Positions 42,106-53,296 of a stretch of DNA of 64,000 bases are shown here, piece after piece. The stretch is from CAJCBL01 sp035298965. GTDB lineage: Bacteria; Verrucomicrobiota; Verrucomicrobiia; Opitutales; Opitutaceae. Numbering within the stretch: the first letter of the stretch is position 1; each line of letters starts with the position of its first letter. The notes below the pieces were generated by a model. It had not been told where the DNA came from. It was given only the letters and a program-made list of their open reading frames with translations, and did no database searches. The stretch spans positions 47,510 through 111,509 of the forward strand of contig DATGXO010000070.1 in NCBI GenBank assembly GCA_035298965.1, given 5' to 3'. The position numbers and the translations under genes were made by a program.

Positions 42106-44793
42106 TCAATACGCACCGATCGGGCGCAGCTCGCCGAACCGCAGCACCGCGGTTTGGGCGGTCCGCGACGCGTCGAGGTCGACGATGAACACCAGCTCCC
42201 AGTCATTCTGCTCCCCGGAATCGACCAGCACCTGCGCGACGGTCCACTCACCCAGCTCGCGATTCTCCTCAATCCAATGCGTATGCCCGGCCGCGCGTCC
42301 GGCCGGATCGAGCCGAAAGCGGCCGCGCGCTTCGAAATACGCCCCAAACGACGTCTCGAGCTTCCGCACGGACGCCTTCTTCGCCGCCTCGATACTCTCG
42401 CCGAGGGAAACGGGCTGCAGCACCGCGACTCCCGCATCCCCACCCTCCTGCCTCTCGCCTTTCTCCTCCGCCAGCCGCTCCGCGGCCGCTTCCCAGTCGC
42501 GCCCATTCACGTCCTGCAGGAACGCGAAGATCGCCGCCCGGATCTGTCGCCGGAAGGCCGGCACGTCGCGCGTGAGATCGTAGCTTGAGGGTCTCGCCGG
42601 TTTCTCGCCGGTCTCGGCGGCCACGTAGTCGGGATTGCGCAGTTTCTCCCACTCCTCGAGCAGCGAAGAATCGATGCCTCGGATGAGCTCGCGGAAGTAC
42701 GTTTCCATCTCGAGCACCTCCTCCGTCTTGAGCGACTCGGGCACGGTCTGCGAAAGCACCTTCCACGTCTGCGAGAGATGGCGCAGCAGCAGCCCTTCCA
42801 TCCGCTCCAGACCATACTCGCGCACGTACTCGGCGAACGACTGGTAGCGCTCGAACATCTCGCGCGCGATCGACTTCGGCCGGATGTTCTCGCCCTCGAC
42901 CCACGGGTGCGCCGCGGCGAACCGGTTGAACGTCTCGTACACGAACTCGCGCAACGGCTTCGGGTACTCGACCTGCTCGAGCTTCTCCATCCGCTCGTCG
43001 TACTCCACGCCGGCGGCCTTCAGCTCGGCGACGAGTTGCCCCTTCAACTTGCTCACCTGCTGGCGCAGGATCGCATCGGGATCCTCGACGATCGCCTCGC
43101 AGAGCGTGAGTACATCGGCCGCATACGTCGGCGCCGCGCGGTCGAGGAGCGGCAACGTGTCGAGTAGCCAGAGCGAGAGCGTCTGGTGCAGCGAGAAATC
43201 GTCCTGCAGCTCCACGTTCACGCGCAGCTTCCGGCCGTTCGGCAACGGTGGCACGAACTCCACGATCTTGCGCTCGATGAGCGAGCGGAAGAGCTGCCAC
43301 GTCTTCGTTCGCAGGTACCCCTTCCGCGGCGCGGTCTCGTGGCACGCCGCGATGATCGCCTTCATCGCGCGGCAACCGTCGCCATCGCGCGCGAGCACCT
43401 GCAACAGCATGCCGTGCGACACGTCGAAATGCGACGTGAGGACCTCCGCCGGCGCAGTGCGCAGCCGCTCAAGCGTCTTCTGATCCCAGCCGACAAATCC
43501 CTCGGGCGGCCGCTCCTTCACGAGCTTCTTCTGTTTCTTCGAATCACCCGCCGCCTTCTCCTCCGCGCGCTTGTTCGCGATCATGTGCTCGGGCGCCTGG
43601 ATGACCACGTAGCCGACGTTGTCGTAACCGCGCCGCCCTGCCCGACCGGAGATCTGCCGGAAATCACGCACGCTCAGGATGGCCGATTTCTGGCCGTCGT
43701 ACTTCCAGAGCTGAGTGAACAGCACCGTGCGGATCGGCACGTTGATGCCCACGCCGAGCGTGTCGGTGCCGCAGATCACTTTCAGCAGGCCGCGCTGCGC
43801 GAGCTGCTCGACGAGCACGCGGTACTTCGGCAACAGCCCCGCATGGTGCACGCCGATGCCGTGCCGCAGCCAGCGCTTCATCTCCTTGCCGTACGGGCTG
43901 TTGAACTTGAACCGCTCCAGCTCCACGCCGAGCGCCGACCGCTCCTCGCGCGTGCAGATGTTCAGGCTCATCAGGTCCTGCGCCGCCTCGCTGGCCGAGC
44001 GCTGCGTGAAATAGACGAGGTACACCGGCGCGCGCTGGCCATCGAGCAACGCCTGCACCTTCTCGGCGAGCGGTGTCTCCGAGTATTCGAACTCCAGCGG
44101 CACCGGCCGCCGATCGCCGCGCACCGTCACCGACTCCACGCCGGTCAGCCGCGTCATCTCCTCCTCGAAGAACGTCGTCGCCGAGAGCGTGGCCGACATC
44201 AGCAGAAACCGCGCGCCGCGCATGGTGAGCAGCGGCACCTGCCACGCGTAGCCGCGCTCGCGGTCCGAGTAGTAGTGGAACTCGTCCATGATCACCGCGC
44301 GGATGTCGCTCTCGTGGCCACGGTGCAGCGCGATGTTCGCCAGAATCTCGGCGGTGCAGCAAAGCACCTTCGCCTGCGGGTTCACCGAGGCGTCGCCCGT
44401 CATCATGCCCACGTTGTCCGGTCCGAAGTCGCGGCAGAGCGAGAGAAACTTCTCGTTCACCAGCGCCTTGATCGGGCATGTGTACACCGAGCGTTCGCCC
44501 GCGCATAACGCACGGAAATGCAGTGCCGCCGCCACGAGCGATTTGCCCGAACCGGTGGGCGTGTTCAGCACGACATTCTTGCCGGCGAACAACTCGAGGA
44601 TCGCCTCCTCCTGCTCCGGATAGAGCGAGAGACCGCGCTCGCCCATGACCGCGAGAAACCGGTCCAGCGCGGCGTCGGCGTTGTACGGGCCGGGCAACGG
44701 CGCAAGCGGGTGATTCTGGGCGACGGCAGTCACCCGCAGAGCAACGCACGCCCCGCCGGCCCCTGTCGAGCGCCAGCTTCCACCTGAAGGCAT
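42106..44793 (-). CDS. DEAD/DEAH-box (Ski2-like) helicase with DUF3516 domain
   Basis: A superfamily 2 helicase of about 895 residues. Walker A is NTPTGSGKSLVAAAL, the DExH box is MDEFHYYSD, motif III is LLMSATLSA and motif VI is QISGRAGRRGYD, which is Ski2/Mtr4-like. The C-terminal half contains the DUF3516 region (FVYETFNRFAAAHPWVEGEN, ARE-MFERYQSF, LERMEGLLLRHLSQTWKV). A role in RNA metabolism is the family guess. The start is uncertain: ATG 44793, or GTG 44733 just before the conserved QNHPLAPLPGPYNADAAL. It follows glmM on the same strand. Confidence 0.88.
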   Translation of the reverse strand: MPSGGSWRSTGAGGACVALRVTAVAQNHPLAPLPGPYNADAALDRFLAVMGERGLSLYPEQEEAILELFAGKNVVLNTPTGSGKSLVAAALHFRALCAGERSVYTCPIKALVNEKFLSLCRDFGPDNVGMMTGDASVNPQAKVLCCTAEILANIALHRGHESDIRAVIMDEFHYYSDRERGYAWQVPLLTMRGARFLLMSATLSATTFFEEEMTRLTGVESVTVRGDRRPVPLEFEYSETPLAEKVQALLDGQRAPVYLVYFTQRSASEAAQDLMSLNICTREERSALGVELERFKFNSPYGKEMKRWLRHGIGVHHAGLLPKYRVLVEQLAQRGLLKVICGTDTLGVGINVPIRTVLFTQLWKYDGQKSAILSVRDFRQISGRAGRRGYDNVGYVVIQAPEHMIANKRAEEKAAGDSKKQKKLVKERPPEGFVGWDQKTLERLRTAPAEVLTSHFDVSHGMLLQVLARDGDGCRAMKAIIAACHETAPRKGYLRTKTWQLFRSLIERKIVEFVPPLPNGRKLRVNVELQDDFSLHQTLSLWLLDTLPLLDRAAPTYAADVLTLCEAIVEDPDAILRQQVSKLKGQLVAELKAAGVEYDERMEKLEQVEYPKPLREFVYETFNRFAAAHPWVEGENIRPKSIAREMFERYQSFAEYVREYGLERMEGLLLRHLSQTWKVLSQTVPESLKTEEVLEMETYFRELIRGIDSSLLEEWEKLRNPDYVAAETGEKPARPSSYDLTRDVPAFRRQIRAAIFAFLQDVNGRDWEAAAERLAEEKGERQEGGDAGVAVLQPVSLGESIEAAKKASVRKLETSFGAYFEARGRFRLDPAGRAAGHTHWIEENRELGEWTVAQVLVDSGEQNDWELVFIVDLDASRTAQTAVLRFGELRPIGAY

Positions 44794-44840
44794 GACGCCG
44801 GCCGAGCTGGCGTCTAGTTCCGCCAGTTCGCCGCCCCGAC

Positions 44841-46184
44841 CTACACCACCGGCAACTCCGCGCGAAGCGCGGCCTCGGCCTTGGCGAACCACTCCGCAAC
44901 GGCTGCGTCCGTCTGCGCCTCGACGAGGATCCGCACCTTCGGCTCCGTACCCGAATAGCGGATCATCACGCGCCCGCTGCCGCCGAGCGCCGCCTCGGCC
45001 TCGCGCAACAACCGCTGCACGCCGGGCAACGACTCCAGCGGCGGTTTGGCCGCGAGCTTCAACGCCTTCTGCTTCTGCGGAAACTTCGTCAGCGCCCGGC
45101 GCAGTTGCGAGAGCGGCTGCCCGGTATCGCGCATCACGCGCAGCACGGCGAGCGCCGCGAGCAACCCATCGCCGGCCGGCGACACGCGAGGGAAAATGAA
45201 ATGCCCCGACGACTCCCCGCCGAGCGACGCGCCCTCACGCTGAAGCGCCTCGCTCACGTAGCGGTCGCCCACGTTGGTGCGCACCACGCGCCCACCCGCC
45301 GCGGCGAGCGCGGCATCGACACCGAGGTTGCTCTGCACCGTCACCACGAGCGTGCCGCCCGGCAGATCGCCGCGCCGCAGCTTCCCGAGCGCGAGGAACG
45401 TCATCACCTCGTCGCCGTCGAGCGCGGAGCCGGTCTCGTCGCAAAACACCACGCGGTCGCCGTCGCCGTCGTGCGCGATGCCGAGCCGCGCGCCCGACTC
45501 GCGCACACGCGCCGCGAGTTGCTCCGGATGCTCGCTGCCAACGCCGGCGTTGATGTTGCGCCCGTCGGGCGCGTTGCCGAGCAACACAAGCTCGGCGCCG
45601 AGTTCCACCAGAACCTCGCGCGTCGTCTCACAAGTCGCGCCATTGGCCGTGTCCAACACGATCTTCCAGCCGGCCAGCGCGCCGGCCGGCAGTCGCGTCA
45701 ACGCCTGTGCTATGTAGTGCAGCTTCGCGTCGCGCACCTGGGCGATCTCGCCGCGTGGCACCGCCGGTCCGGGCACCTCAAGCAACGCCTCGATCGCGGC
45801 CTCCTCGGCATCGGGCAGCTTGAAGCCGGAGCCGGCGAAAAACTTCACGCCGTTGTCGTCGGCGGGATTGTGCGACGCCGTGATGACCACGCCCAACTGC
45901 GCACCGAGTTCGCGCACCGCGAGCGAGACCGCCGGTGTCGGCACCACGCCGAGCAATCCCACGTTCCATCCCGCCGCGGCGAGCCCTTCGGCCACCGCCG
46001 CCTCGAGCACCGGTCCGGAAGCGCGCGTGTCGCGCCCGATCAACGCGGTCTTCGCCCCCGCGCCGAGCTTGGTGGCCATGTGCCTGCCGGCGGCGTTGGC
46101 CAGCTTGCGGACAAAGTCCGGATTCATCACCGCGTCGCCAAAGCGCCCGCGCACCCCATCGGTGCCGAAGTAGAGACGTTTCAT
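44841..46184 (-). CDS. glmM: Phosphoglucosamine mutase
   Basis: A 447-residue alpha-D-phosphohexomutase converting glucosamine-6-phosphate to the 1-phosphate for UDP-GlcNAc and peptidoglycan. FGTDGVRGRFG begins domain 1, the phospho-Ser near residue 102 lies in ITASHNPADDNGVKFF, the metal loop is AHDGDGDRVVF, the sugar loop is GGESSGHFIF, and the phosphate-binding loop is MIRYSGTEPKVRILVE. The ATG at 46184 matches the family N-terminus (MKRLYFGTDG). trpD lies upstream on the same strand. Confidence 0.96.
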   Translation of the reverse strand: MKRLYFGTDGVRGRFGDAVMNPDFVRKLANAAGRHMATKLGAGAKTALIGRDTRASGPVLEAAVAEGLAAAGWNVGLLGVVPTPAVSLAVRELGAQLGVVITASHNPADDNGVKFFAGSGFKLPDAEEAAIEALLEVPGPAVPRGEIAQVRDAKLHYIAQALTRLPAGALAGWKIVLDTANGATCETTREVLVELGAELVLLGNAPDGRNINAGVGSEHPEQLAARVRESGARLGIAHDGDGDRVVFCDETGSALDGDEVMTFLALGKLRRGDLPGGTLVVTVQSNLGVDAALAAAGGRVVRTNVGDRYVSEALQREGASLGGESSGHFIFPRVSPAGDGLLAALAVLRVMRDTGQPLSQLRRALTKFPQKQKALKLAAKPPLESLPGVQRLLREAEAALGGSGRVMIRYSGTEPKVRILVEAQTDAAVAEWFAKAEAALRAELPVV

Positions 46185-46291
46185 GTGGGAGAAGGAAAAG
46201 TAGCGAGTAGTGGGGAGCGAGTAGCGAGCATCAACGGGGATTCGTCGGCCCCGCGTTTCACGCACAGCAACGAGCCAAACACTCCCGCTTG

Positions 46292-47341
46292 TCACCCCGC
46301 CCAGAACTGCCGCGTGCGGGCGACGTGGCGCTTCACGGCGCCGCTGCGCAGCAACTCCTGCACTTGCGCGACGCCGGCAGCGAGGTCCTTGGCGCGACCG
46401 GTCACCCAGAGCGCGGCGCCGGCGTTGAGCGCGACGGTATCGGCGATCGTCCGCGGCGCGCGGTTTTCCAGGAGCGCTTCGAAGATCGCGAGATTCGCCA
46501 CCGCATCGCCGCCCTGAAGCTCCTCGAGGCGACCGGGCTCAAGCCCGGTCGTGGCGAGAGCGACGGGCGTCAGCGGACCGCGCAGGCGGCCCGCGCCAGC
46601 GCAGAAGTTTTCCGTCGCGGTCGACCATTCGTCCAGCCCGCGATCGCTGCCGGGCACACGACCGTGGATCGCGAGTGCCGCCGTCAGACCGAGGTCGTGC
46701 AGCGCGCTCGCGAGCGGCTCAACCCAATCCTTCGCGTAGACGCCGAAGAGCTGGAACGCCGGCCGACCGGGATTGATCAGCGGTCCGAGAATATTGAACA
46801 CCGAGCGCCGGCCCTTCGCGGCGAGCGCCTTGCGCACCGGCGCGATTTCCTTGAATGCCGGGTGAAACGCCGGCGCGAAGAAGAAGCAGAAGTTCAGCTC
46901 AGCGAGCGAGCGCTGCATCTGGTCCAGCGGTGCCTCCAGCGGCACGCCGATCGCGGCGATCAGGTCGGCGCTGCCGCACTTGGACGTGATGGATCGGTTG
47001 CCATGTTTCATCACCTTCACGCCGGCCGCCGCGAGGACGAACGCCGTCGCCGTGGAAATGTTGAAACTGCCCGCGTGGTCGCCGCCCGTGCCCACGATGT
47101 CGATCGATTCGGCCGCCCACTGCGCCACGCCGGGATCCCGCGCGAGCTTGCGAAATTCCGCCGCAAACGCCGCCACCTCGGCCGGCTTCTCGCCTTTCGT
47201 CGCCAGCGCGGAGAGGAACGACTCCTTCTGCGCCGCCGCGACCTCGGCCGAGATCAACGCCACCACCGCGTCCGCCACCTGCGCCGGTGTGAGATCGGTG
47301 CCGGCCTCGAGCTGGGTTTGCAGGGAAAGGAGCGCGCTCAT
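46292..47341 (-). CDS. trpD: Anthranilate phosphoribosyltransferase
   Basis: A 349-residue enzyme for the second step of tryptophan synthesis. The PRPP-binding GTGGDHAGSFNIST, the following KHGNRSITSKCGSADL, and the anthranilate tunnel segment AKGRRSVFNILGPLINPGRP are all conserved. No other trp genes are in the window, so it is unlinked. The ATG at 47341 fits the family start; the longer frame to 47470 shows no similarity. Confidence 0.95.
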   Translation of the reverse strand: MSALLSLQTQLEAGTDLTPAQVADAVVALISAEVAAAQKESFLSALATKGEKPAEVAAFAAEFRKLARDPGVAQWAAESIDIVGTGGDHAGSFNISTATAFVLAAAGVKVMKHGNRSITSKCGSADLIAAIGVPLEAPLDQMQRSLAELNFCFFFAPAFHPAFKEIAPVRKALAAKGRRSVFNILGPLINPGRPAFQLFGVYAKDWVEPLASALHDLGLTAALAIHGRVPGSDRGLDEWSTATENFCAGAGRLRGPLTPVALATTGLEPGRLEELQGGDAVANLAIFEALLENRAPRTIADTVALNAGAALWVTGRAKDLAAGVAQVQELLRSGAVKRHVARTRQFWAG

Positions 47342-47652
47342 CGTGTCCACGTTGCCCGCTCCGCGCCCGCGACGGAAAGGAAATTCTCCTTGGAACAGAG
47401 CACAGAGCGCCCGACGGAGAAATCGAAGATGGACACTGATAAACGCAGATGACCCCAGTACCGCGGCCAACGCCGGCGGGGGGACCCGATTGCCCTCAGT
47501 CGGGTCGCGTGCTCAGCCGTCACATCACTCCAGCCGCAACCGCCCACTCCGTCCGCCGCGCCATCGCGCAACTTCCGTGCGTCCTGTCGGCCGACCTCGT
47601 CCACCGCAGAACGCTACCGCGCGCGCTTCCGATCAGCGTTCATTTGCGTCCA
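47342..47652. other. Intergenic region bounded by an inverted dispersed repeat
   Basis: No gene is seen. Two 23-base elements at 47428-47450 (beginning GATGGACACTGATAAACGCA) and 47632-47654 (on the minus strand beginning GATGGACGCAAATGAACGCT) match at 18 of 23 positions in opposite orientation. The right copy overlaps the stop of the downstream gene. Similar motifs are familiar in intergenic DNA of Planctomycetes and Verrucomicrobiota from general experience; I could not check copy number. Confidence 0.55.
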
Positions 47653-48369
47653 TCAGCGGTTCCTCTTCTCCGAATCCCGATCGCGAACAGCGCCCACGGT
47701 CTTGTCTCCGACAAACAACCGCCCCGCGGCCTGCCGCGCTCCGGCGTGGATCTTCACCGGCGCCGTTTCCACGCGGAAGCCCGCCTGCGCCAGCCGCCGC
47801 TCGAACGCCCGATCCTCGCCCGCCGACCACACGACGAGCCGCCCGCCCGGGGCGAGCGCCGTCGCCAACATCCGGAGTCCGCGCGCGTCGTAGAGCCGCG
47901 CGTTCGCCGCCTGCACCATCGCCGAGGGCCCGTTGTCGATGTCGAGCAGGATGGCCGCGTAACTCGCCGGCGCCGCGCGCCGGACGATTTCGAACACGTC
48001 CCCCACCCGCACCGTCACGCGCGGCTCATCGAGCAGTTTGCCGTTCAGCGCGCCGAGATGTTCGCGATTCCACGCCACGATCTCCGGCAACAACTCAGCC
48101 ACCTCCACCGCGATCTCGGGCCCGCTCAACTCCAGCACGCGGCGCAACGTGAACCCCAGCCCGAGCCCGCCGATGAGCACGGTCGCCGGTTTGCCGCGCT
48201 TGAGTTTCGCCGTGCCGATCTCCCCCAGCGCCAACTCGGATGCCGCCGCCTTCGAGTGCATGAGTTCCCGTCCGCCGAGCCGGATGCAGAACGAGCCGTC
48301 GTGCTCGTGGAGCGTAAGCGCCGCCCCGCTGGGAAGGCGCGTCTCGGCGAGAAGTCGATGCGGTTTCAT
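47653..48369 (-). CDS. Spermidine-synthase-like SAM-dependent enzyme
   Basis: A 238-residue Rossmann-fold protein of the spermidine-synthase/class I methyltransferase group. The nucleotide loop is VLIGGLGLGFTLRRVLEL, the acidic post-strand residue is in VEVAELLPEIVAWNREHL, and the motif IV region is YAAILLDIDNGPSAMVQ. The polyamine-site aspartates of true spermidine synthase are not clearly kept, so substrate is unknown. The ATG at 48369 is preferred; MAA could extend it by three residues to 48378. It is followed downstream on the same strand by trpD across the repeat-bearing gap. Confidence 0.8.
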   Translation of the reverse strand: MKPHRLLAETRLPSGAALTLHEHDGSFCIRLGGRELMHSKAAASELALGEIGTAKLKRGKPATVLIGGLGLGFTLRRVLELSGPEIAVEVAELLPEIVAWNREHLGALNGKLLDEPRVTVRVGDVFEIVRRAAPASYAAILLDIDNGPSAMVQAANARLYDARGLRMLATALAPGGRLVVWSAGEDRAFERRLAQAGFRVETAPVKIHAGARQAAGRLFVGDKTVGAVRDRDSEKRNR

Positions 48370-48583
48370 CGCCGCCACCCTGCCGCGAACAACCGGCCCG
48401 CCACAATCTCCGACTCAGCCAGTCCGACCCGCCGCTGTGGCGAAGACGTGGCCTTGCCACAGCCGACTGACGACCTCGCCCGTCCTCCACGCCCGAACAG
48501 CCCTCCCGGATTCGCCGCCGAAGATTCGCTTGGCTGCGACGCGCTTTCGCCGACAGTGAGGACCGGTCCCACCCGGCTCCGCC

Positions 48584-49090
48584 ATGAAACTCTCGAGCTT
48601 CGAAGCCATTGTCCGCGCGCTCAACGAAGCCAGAGTGCATTTCATCGTGGTCGGAGGAGTCGCCGTGAACGCCCACGGTTACCTGCGCTTCACCAAAGAT
48701 GTCGATCTGGTCGTGCGACTCGTCGCCGCCGATATCACCGGGACGTTCCGTGCTTTGGCCTCACTCGGTTATCAACCAATCGTACCGATCAATGCCGAGC
48801 AGTTCGCCGATCCGGTTCAACGCGAGATCTGGCGGCGCGAGAAAGGCATGCTCGTGCTGAAATTCTGGAGCGACATTCACCTCGAGACGCCGGTCGATCT
48901 ATTCGTCTACGAACCGTTCGATTTCGAGACGGAATACGCACGCGCCGTCGTCGGAGACGGGCCCGCCGATCCTCCCGCCCGTTTCCTCGCGCTCCCCGCC
49001 TTGATCGCGATGAAGGAATCCGCGGGTCGCGGCTCCGATCGGATCGACGCCGAGAAACTCCGCATCATCGCCGGTCTCGAGAAACCATGA
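48584..49090 (+). CDS. Nucleotidyltransferase (AbiEii/MNT-like fold)
   Basis: A 168-residue polymerase-beta-like nucleotidyltransferase. The core motif is FIVVGGVAVNAHGYLRFTKD followed by VDLVVRL, giving the GG...DxD arrangement, and the third acid is probably in ETPVDLFVYEPF. Related small proteins act as AbiEii-type toxins or as resistance/unknown-substrate enzymes. It overlaps the next small gene by 4 bases (ATGA), a toxin-antitoxin-style pair. The target is not known. Confidence 0.82.
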   Translation: MKLSSFEAIVRALNEARVHFIVVGGVAVNAHGYLRFTKDVDLVVRLVAADITGTFRALASLGYQPIVPINAEQFADPVQREIWRREKGMLVLKFWSDIHLETPVDLFVYEPFDFETEYARAVVGDGPADPPARFLALPALIAMKESAGRGSDRIDAEKLRIIAGLEKP

Positions 49091-49362
49091 GCCCCCCTCC
49101 CGCTCCCGAGCCGATCGACTGGAGTCTCTGCACCTTTGAAGGCGCCGAACGCGAGCAACTGCGGCGCTGGAGCCGATTGCCGCTTCGCCGGAAACTCGAG
49201 GCGCTCGACGAAATGAGCGAGTTCGCGCTACGTACGCTCGAAGCCCGCCGCAAGGCCGGCAAACCGTACATCGACCCCGACACCGGAGAGCCGGTGGCCG
49301 GCACCTGCCAGCCCGCCAGCACCGTCGAGGAGCCGCCGACGCCACCCGCAACGACGCGTTGA
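49087..49362 (+). CDS. Small partner of the nucleotidyltransferase
   Basis: A 91-residue charged protein starting at the ATG overlapping the nucleotidyltransferase stop. The segment WSLCTFEGAEREQLRRWSRL then PLRRKLEALDEMSEFALRTL matches a class of short proteins with a conserved TFEG-x-R-x-QLRR motif that occur beside AbiEii-like nucleotidyltransferases. A Pro/Glu-rich tail follows. I infer an antitoxin or accessory role from gene order only. Confidence 0.72.
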   Translation: MSPPPAPEPIDWSLCTFEGAEREQLRRWSRLPLRRKLEALDEMSEFALRTLEARRKAGKPYIDPDTGEPVAGTCQPASTVEEPPTPPATTR

Positions 49363-49509
49363 ACCCGCCCCGGTATGCCGCCCTCGCGGTCTTCCTCGGC
49401 ACCATCCTCGTCATCGAAGACAAGGCGCGCCTCGCCGCGCGACCGAAGGTCTGCTACTCAATCAGCCAAACGCTGGACAATTGATCTACCTAAGGTGCGC
49501 CGTTACTGC

Positions 49510-50088
49510 TCAAGTACTGCTAGCACGACCACTCCACCCCATGTCCGTTAGCGGCAAAGGTTCCGGGTGCGGTAGCCTCGAATTGATGGTCTCGACGATC
49601 CGCCCGACGTCCTCATAACAGCGCCTCCCGTTCGCCTCTGTCGCAAACTTGAACCATTTGGGCCTCGGTTCCGTATAGAATTCATTTTGGTACTCGTCGT
49701 CGGTACTCAAATGATCCTCGACCACATGATCCGGCCGTGGATGGGCCATCCGGTTCCTAAACCGAAAGAGATCGACGATTGTCTGCATGGGCCTGCAGCC
49801 GTCATCGACTTCAATGCGGAGCATTGCAGCAACGTGCCGGAGTTTCGCCAACGGAGCTGCCTTTTCGAAGTCATCCCAACTCGGCTCCACGAGAGGTCCA
49901 ACATAGTTCAGATACGCCTCGATCGTAAACGCGCTCATCATCAACGCGCTAAGCATCGAGTAGAAGCACCCAGGCTGACGCTCCCTAACATGCTCCAGAT
50001 GGACCCACACCGCATGATAAAACTCCGTGTGCGGCCGATAGTGGCGCTCCTTACGAACTCTGACTTGAGGCTTCTTCATCGGCGGCAA
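49510..50088 (-). CDS. HEPN-like protein, low local GC
   Basis: A 192-residue mostly helical protein. The segment VDLFRFRNRMAHPRPDHVVE contains RNRMAH, the R-x4-H motif of HEPN ribonuclease/nucleic-acid-binding domains, and FTIEAYLNYVGPLVEPSWDD is the usual helix before it. Codon use is less GC-biased than in the flanking genes (visibly about half G+C). This suggests recent acquisition. A defence or toxin role is possible but unproven. It lies between the nucleotidyltransferase pair and uvrA. Confidence 0.7.
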   Translation of the reverse strand: MPPMKKPQVRVRKERHYRPHTEFYHAVWVHLEHVRERQPGCFYSMLSALMMSAFTIEAYLNYVGPLVEPSWDDFEKAAPLAKLRHVAAMLRIEVDDGCRPMQTIVDLFRFRNRMAHPRPDHVVEDHLSTDDEYQNEFYTEPRPKWFKFATEANGRRCYEDVGRIVETINSRLPHPEPLPLTDMGWSGRASST

Positions 50089-50145
50089 TTACGACTTTCT
50101 AGGGTTGAGAACGTGGATATTCGATATCAACGGGGATCCACTCGA

Positions 50146-53016
<2,871 letters not shown>

Positions 53017-53296
53017 GGCGGCGACGTCATCGCGAAACGCGCCGCGGCGCAACGGTTGTTTGCCTCCGCCGCCGCCCGCGCCGCTCGCCCCCGACACGGC
53101 TTCCGGCGCCGGGCATCCGCCGATCTGATCGCCGGCGCGGCGCTCGCCCACCCGGGCTACTGAAACCCGGCCGCGACCCGCGGCTCCCGCCTTCGGCCTT
53201 GTGTTCGTTTTGGGCACCGTTTGGCTTCCGGCCACCCCACGAACAACCGCGCGCACGACGGCCGCGCCTTTCGGTGCCGTCGCCATTCAGCCCATC

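Noticed and set aside
46197..46230. Short GTAGCGAG-type direct repeats upstream of glmM
   Set aside because: The units are short, irregular and AT/GC-neutral; they do not form a CRISPR or a convincing regulatory array.
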